Source: Sinohyriopsis cumingii (lineage: Eukaryota; Mollusca; Bivalvia; Unionida; Unionidae). From it: a stretch of DNA of 64,000 bases. This document shows positions 59,545 through 64,000 of this stretch, one piece after another (positions within the stretch are counted from its first letter, which is position 1; every line of letters starts with the position of its first letter). The position numbers and the translations under genes are program-made. The stretch is from the NCBI GenBank assembly GCA_028554795.2, contig CM068835.1, positions 35,482,401 through 35,546,400 on the forward strand, read 5' to 3'. The notes under the pieces were generated by a model. The model had not been told where the DNA came from. It made no database searches and saw nothing but the letters and a program-made list of their open reading frames with translations.

Positions 59545-61560
59545 CTTAGTATAGCGCCTAATCTTTAGAAGCTCTAAGCGTTTTACAACATCAGACAACA
59601 CCTATAAAATAAAAAACATATAATGATATGATTACAAAAACAAACACCATGAAATTAGAAAACATAAAAACATGCTGAAAATATTAAGGTAGGAAACATT
59701 ATTAGGTCTTTAAGTTTGTTCTTGCAGTCGAAATAAGTGAGTTTTGAGAGCACTCTTGAATGGGATCACTGTGTCTTTGTGTCTAAGTTCAGTGGGCAAT
59801 TCACTCCACGTTGCTGGGCCCTGGTATGCAAAAGAACGCTGTCCATATGACTTTGTTTTCATAGTGGGAATAATGAGTACAGGATTGTCAGAAGAGGAGC
59901 GTAAGTATCTTGCTGGTGTGTACACATGGCTGAGGTCGGATAGGTATGTTGGAATGGAGTCCATCATTGAAACGTAGCACAGAGAACAAATTTTGTGTTT
60001 GATTCTGGATCGAATGGATAGCCAGTGTAGGGTACAGAGCAGCGGGGAGGTGTGCTCTGATCGTGGTACTCTAAGTATTATCCGAGCAGCTGTGTTTTGA
60101 ACTTTTTTAAGTTTCTGGAGTAGATATTGAGATGAACCAGACAGAACTGAGTTACAATAGTCCTGTCTTGAAAGTTCTAATGAACACACAAGTGTTTTAG
60201 TGGCATCAACTGAAAGATATTTGCGAATGGAGCTGATGCGTCTCAGCTCAAGATATGAAGCCTTGCATATGTTCATGACATGTTAGTGCAATGTGAGAGT
60301 ACTGTCCAGAGTAACACATAGGTTTCGTACTGATTGTGTGAATTTAATGTTGGTGTTGTTGATATTTATTGTGTGAGGTAAAGGATGTGAATGAGAAAGT
60401 CTTTTTGTTGTAATCAGAATGGCCTCAGTTTTATCATCATTCATCTGCAGCTTGTTACATGTCATCCATGATTTCACATCAGAAATGCACCTCTCTACAC
60501 CTTGGATGGTAGCATCAACGTCAGTTGGGTGGCTAGATTTGTATATTTTGGTGTCATCAGCGTACAATTGGTGAGACACTGGATGATGATCTATGATACT
60601 TGAGAGTGGCTGAGTGTACAGCATGAAGAGAACAGGCCCAAGAACACACCCCCGTGGAACACCACAACATAGATCAACTGGGCTGGAGTGTATTCCATTT
60701 GCAGACACAATTGGTGTCCTGTTGACCAAGTAGGACATGAACCACAGTAAGGCTGTATCATGAATGCCAAATACATCCTTTAGACGGTGAAGTAATATAG
60801 CATGGTCTATTGTATCAAATGCTGCAGACAAATCAAGGAGGGTGAAGACTGTAATCTTTCCGCTATGCAAAGCAGAGATAATGTTATTAACTACTTTTCG
60901 AAGAGTAGTTTCAGTACTGTGGCAAGGGCGATATGCAGATTGTACATTGCTATAAAGACTAGTTGAATTCAGATGAGATACAAACTGGGATAGAACAACC
61001 TTTTCTAAGATTTTTTATATGAATGGGATATTAGGCGGTAATTCTTTAAATCGTTATGGTCTAGTGTTGTTTTCTTCAGCAGAGGCTTTACAATGGCAGT
61101 TTTGAAAAATGATGGGAATTCCCCGGATGAGAGAGAGGTATTAATAACATCAGTTAGCGAAGGCAATACTGGATATAAGCACTCAAGCAGCAGTGATGAT
61201 GGAATTGGATCAAGTTCACATGACTTTGGTGCCCTCTTCATCAGGATCGTACGTACGAAATCCATAGAGACAGGTTAAAATGCTGCTAACCTTTACCGCT
61301 CAAATTCTGTATCCATACTGTATGGTGACGACGAGTCAATTGAAATTGTGGTGTCAAGCTTATTTCTAATGATTTGTACTTTGTTACGGAAGAAATTTGC
61401 AAACATGTCCGGAAGGTATACTGGAAAGAAGGTAGTTGGAAGTGGTGTAGATTTGTTCCTTGGCATTAGTTTGTTAGTAATCTCGAAGAGCTCTTTGCAG
61501 CTGGAACTTTCCATGATCTTAGTAGTGTAGTGGGCTGATTTCGCTGTATGGACTATATTT
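59542..61560 (-). mobile_element. CR1/L2-like LINE, copy 2, 5'-truncated
   Basis: This is the same element as at 46.8-50.4 kb, matching it almost base for base from the 3' end to 61560, where homology stops abruptly at GGACTATATTT. It lacks the endonuclease. The RT segment 60870-60283 is open (LDLSAAFDTIDHAIL, GVPRGCVLGP, YADDTKIY) and the C-terminal part 60276-59710 is open. A TAA at 60283-60285 (CAA in copy 1) and a small deletion near 61020-61035 break it. 5' truncation is typical of target-primed insertion. Confidence 0.9.
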
Positions 61561-61589
61561 ATTCAGGAAGCTTGAAAAACGACAATAGA

Positions 61590-62220
61590 TAACCAAAGGG
61601 GCGCTCACCAGTTATGTAGTTTTGAGAAAGTGACGTATGTAAGGTGAAGTTGGTTGTATTTGAAACATGCACTGTGGAGAGAATGTTGGCATACCTCTAT
61701 GCTACTTTGATGTAATGTGGCTGAAATTTGTTTGGATATTGTACTTATGGAAATTGTAATGATCTAAGCACACTGCTAACTGAAATGACTGCTCCCTTAT
61801 GCAAACAAAATCAGCCTGAATTAGTCTAAAGTACACTATCTTCATCACCTATTAAAATAGGGAAAATGAATTTTGCCCAAATAGATAATGGCAGCTTCTT
61901 AAAGTGCAATGGATGAATTACTACATATATAAAATGTAAAAGAAATTTATCGGCTCTTTTTTATATACAATTTACCTCTGAAGTCCAGGAAGTGAAAATG
62001 ACCAAGCGGAGCTAGCAGTTTTTGAAAGATTCACATCTGGAGTCAGGTCAAGCTGTAAACTCTATAACCCATATTACGCCCATCAATCATACACCAGAAG
62101 TAAAGGGAACTAAAGGTTCTTTGAAAAATACCTAATATATACAAGGTCTGTTTTAAATAGCCAACATAACGAGTGAGGAAAGCCGGGGAAATTCTTTCTC
62201 TTTAAAATTCTAACCCTTGC
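61590..62220 (-). mobile_element. Repeat family R1, copy E (near full length)
   Basis: An inverted copy that starts at AAAGGGGCGCTCACCAGTTA (the 3' end of the family) and runs to TTTAAAATTCTAACCCTTGC. It contains the mirrored blocks GCATACCTCTATGCTACTT, CCAAGCGGAGCTAGCAG and AATCATACACCAGAAGTAAA. It begins about 30 bp past the truncation point of LINE copy 2. Confidence 0.77.
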
Positions 62221-62224
62221 AAAA

Positions 62225-64000
62225 TTCGAAACTATAGAGGGGTACCCATATAACGTAACACAGGACAGAAAATTTAATTTGTTAACAAATCTGTACGCGT
62301 GTCTATCTCCCATTAATTAGTCTAAAAGAATATTTGGTATATCATGAACATTTTAAAAAAATAAATTTTCCCCAAACATCTTTTTGAAAAGACCCTTTCG
62401 GTTTGAAGGAACTAGAAGAAACATTTTCTTCCACAATGAAGACTCGTATTTATAATACACGATCCAGTTATAATACACCCAGAGTGAACTCAAACTCGTC
62501 TTGATACAGAATGAGTTTTCTGTACTTTGCTTAGTTCGATAAATCAACCCCCCCCCCCCCATCATTTGATACTGATGGTCGATTTGTTGGTCTGACGTCA
62601 CCTGTTTTTTGTGTTTATTTTTTTAAATGTGGAATTTCGCCGCATGCAAATCTTTCCGGAACCCACATGCATACAGTTAAGACAATTACCAGTATTTGGT
62701 AATAGTCATATCTAGCGCGAAATTCAAAATGGCCACAGGACAGAGTTTTTTTCTATTCCACGTGAATCGTTAAATATAGAATTTGATCCGGAAATATTAT
62801 GCACGTATCGCTGAAAGAACCCTTCGACCGATGGTAGCTCAACAGCCGTGAGAAATACCGTTAAGTTTATAAAATATACATCGATGTTTACAGACGAAAC
62901 TGTCTGCAAATAGTTGCAACGTTTAATGAATAGGCGATATCAGCCCCAAGATCATAAGTCAGATTCATTACAAGTGTTGAGCTGATTTTTCGTTCTACAC
63001 TTTGCTGTGTAAAAGACGATATGCCATCCTCCATGTTGTATTTTGCTGGGCAGCGACGCATAACAGCGTATTACATTAGTGTATTTGGTTTTCTTGGAAA
63101 CCATTTTCCTTCATTACTTATTAAAAACTATCCGTCAAACACAATCGCTAGAACGGAACTATATATTTGGCGAATGTTTGTTCTTGTGAAAATAAGTATC
63201 ATCAATTATTCATCATTATAAATAAAACTACGACAGATCAATAACATGTTCCGGTAAAATAGGTCCAATTCGCGCTAAGCTTTTGAAATTTACGGTCCCA
63301 GCCTCATAAATCTTGGATAGGTTTCCGATGTTGTTTATTATTGTGAGCTTTCGCGTTGTCATGTAAATATGCCTGTTTGAATTGTCGACATGAGCTTTGT
63401 TTTAAATGCGGTATATAGGTACGGTTTCTACTTTTCTGTATTGTTGAAATTTAATAAAATATTTATATCTATAATGACCGGATCTTGAAAACTTGTAGAA
63501 TTATGAGCTTTCCCAGAAGTGTCAACCAGCTATGTATGTATGTATGTATGTATGTATGTATGTATGTATGTATGTATGTATGTATGTTTGTATGTATATA
63601 TGTTTACAATTTAATAGAAAATATTGCATGCTTCTATTTAAAAAAATTGTTTCTACCTCATGACGACAGACATCACCGTAATGCTCTTTTGAAATGAACT
63701 TTATTGAATGCGTTTAATAATGTATACATTTCGCAAGTGTTTCAGAGCTTAAAATTTAATTTGCTTATTATGATTCACCTTTTGTCTGAAATATGTCAAA
63801 ATGTTATTTCCCTTATGACGTGAAGAAAATCGCCTTTTCATTAAAAATCCTCAAAAGTCATGTAGAGAAATGTCCTAAAATAACCGTCTGATGCCTTAAT
63901 TGACCTTGACTATATGAGGCTGCATTAGAGATATGACATCCGTAGTTAATGGGGGCTGTTTACGGACAATGGAAATCCCAGTCAAAAAGGGCCTGGGGCT
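62225..64000. other. No recognised gene; (TATG)n microsatellite and poly(C)
   Basis: A poly(C) run lies near 62550-62560 and a (TATG)n run near 63532-63590. ORFs here are short and unrecognised. An ATGCAAAT octamer occurs near 62644 with no nearby gene to attach it to. Confidence 0.55.

Overview
This window is gene-poor, AT-rich metazoan nuclear DNA. It has spliced genes, two families of tRNA-derived SINEs, CR1/L2-like LINEs, Ty3/gypsy relics, hAT remnants, MITEs and many tandem repeats. The SINE internal domains and the mix of elements fit a lophotrochozoan, most likely a bivalve mollusc. That placement is an inference; nothing here names a species.

0.4-11.4 kb: the minus strand carries TAF13, a histone-fold TFIID subunit. 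It is split into four coding exons, and an 8-codon first exon is separated from the rest by an intron of about 8.4 kb that hosts SINEs and an old duplication. 11.9-13.9 kb: an intact single-exon 562-codon gene on the plus strand with a TATA box and duplicated CRE-like sites. It belongs to a multi-copy, transposase-like zinc-binding family. 17-23.5 kb: a transposon nest. It holds a 78-bp hairpin, a member of a repeated roughly 0.6-kb family, three near-full-length palindromic (foldback) elements with 9-bp target duplications, SINEs nested in one of them, and a decayed hAT transposase.

25-32 kb: mostly non-coding, with a possible two-exon 57-aa membrane microprotein (28.16-28.54 kb) and a TTAA-flanked MITE. 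34-36.3 kb: a broken Ty3/gypsy element whose integrase lies upstream of reverse transcriptase, the Gmr1-like order. 38.5-42.2 kb: a repeat copy, an 82-bp tandem array, the last exon of an unrecognised cysteine-rich gene (minus strand), and a relic of a second LINE type. 46.8-50.4 kb and 59.5-61.6 kb: two copies of one CR1/L2-like LINE (minus strand), one nearly full length and one 5'-truncated. 53.5-57.8 kb: seven 68-bp repeats followed by a small secreted PAN/apple-domain gene whose intron holds three repeats. 58.4-59.3 kb: a 27-bp minisatellite that creates long false ORFs on both strands. 61.6-64 kb: one more repeat copy, then sequence in which I see no gene.

The host genes found do not form one pathway. 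TAF13 is a nuclear general transcription factor, the PAN gene would encode a secreted protein, and the rest is unrecognised or mobile-element derived.
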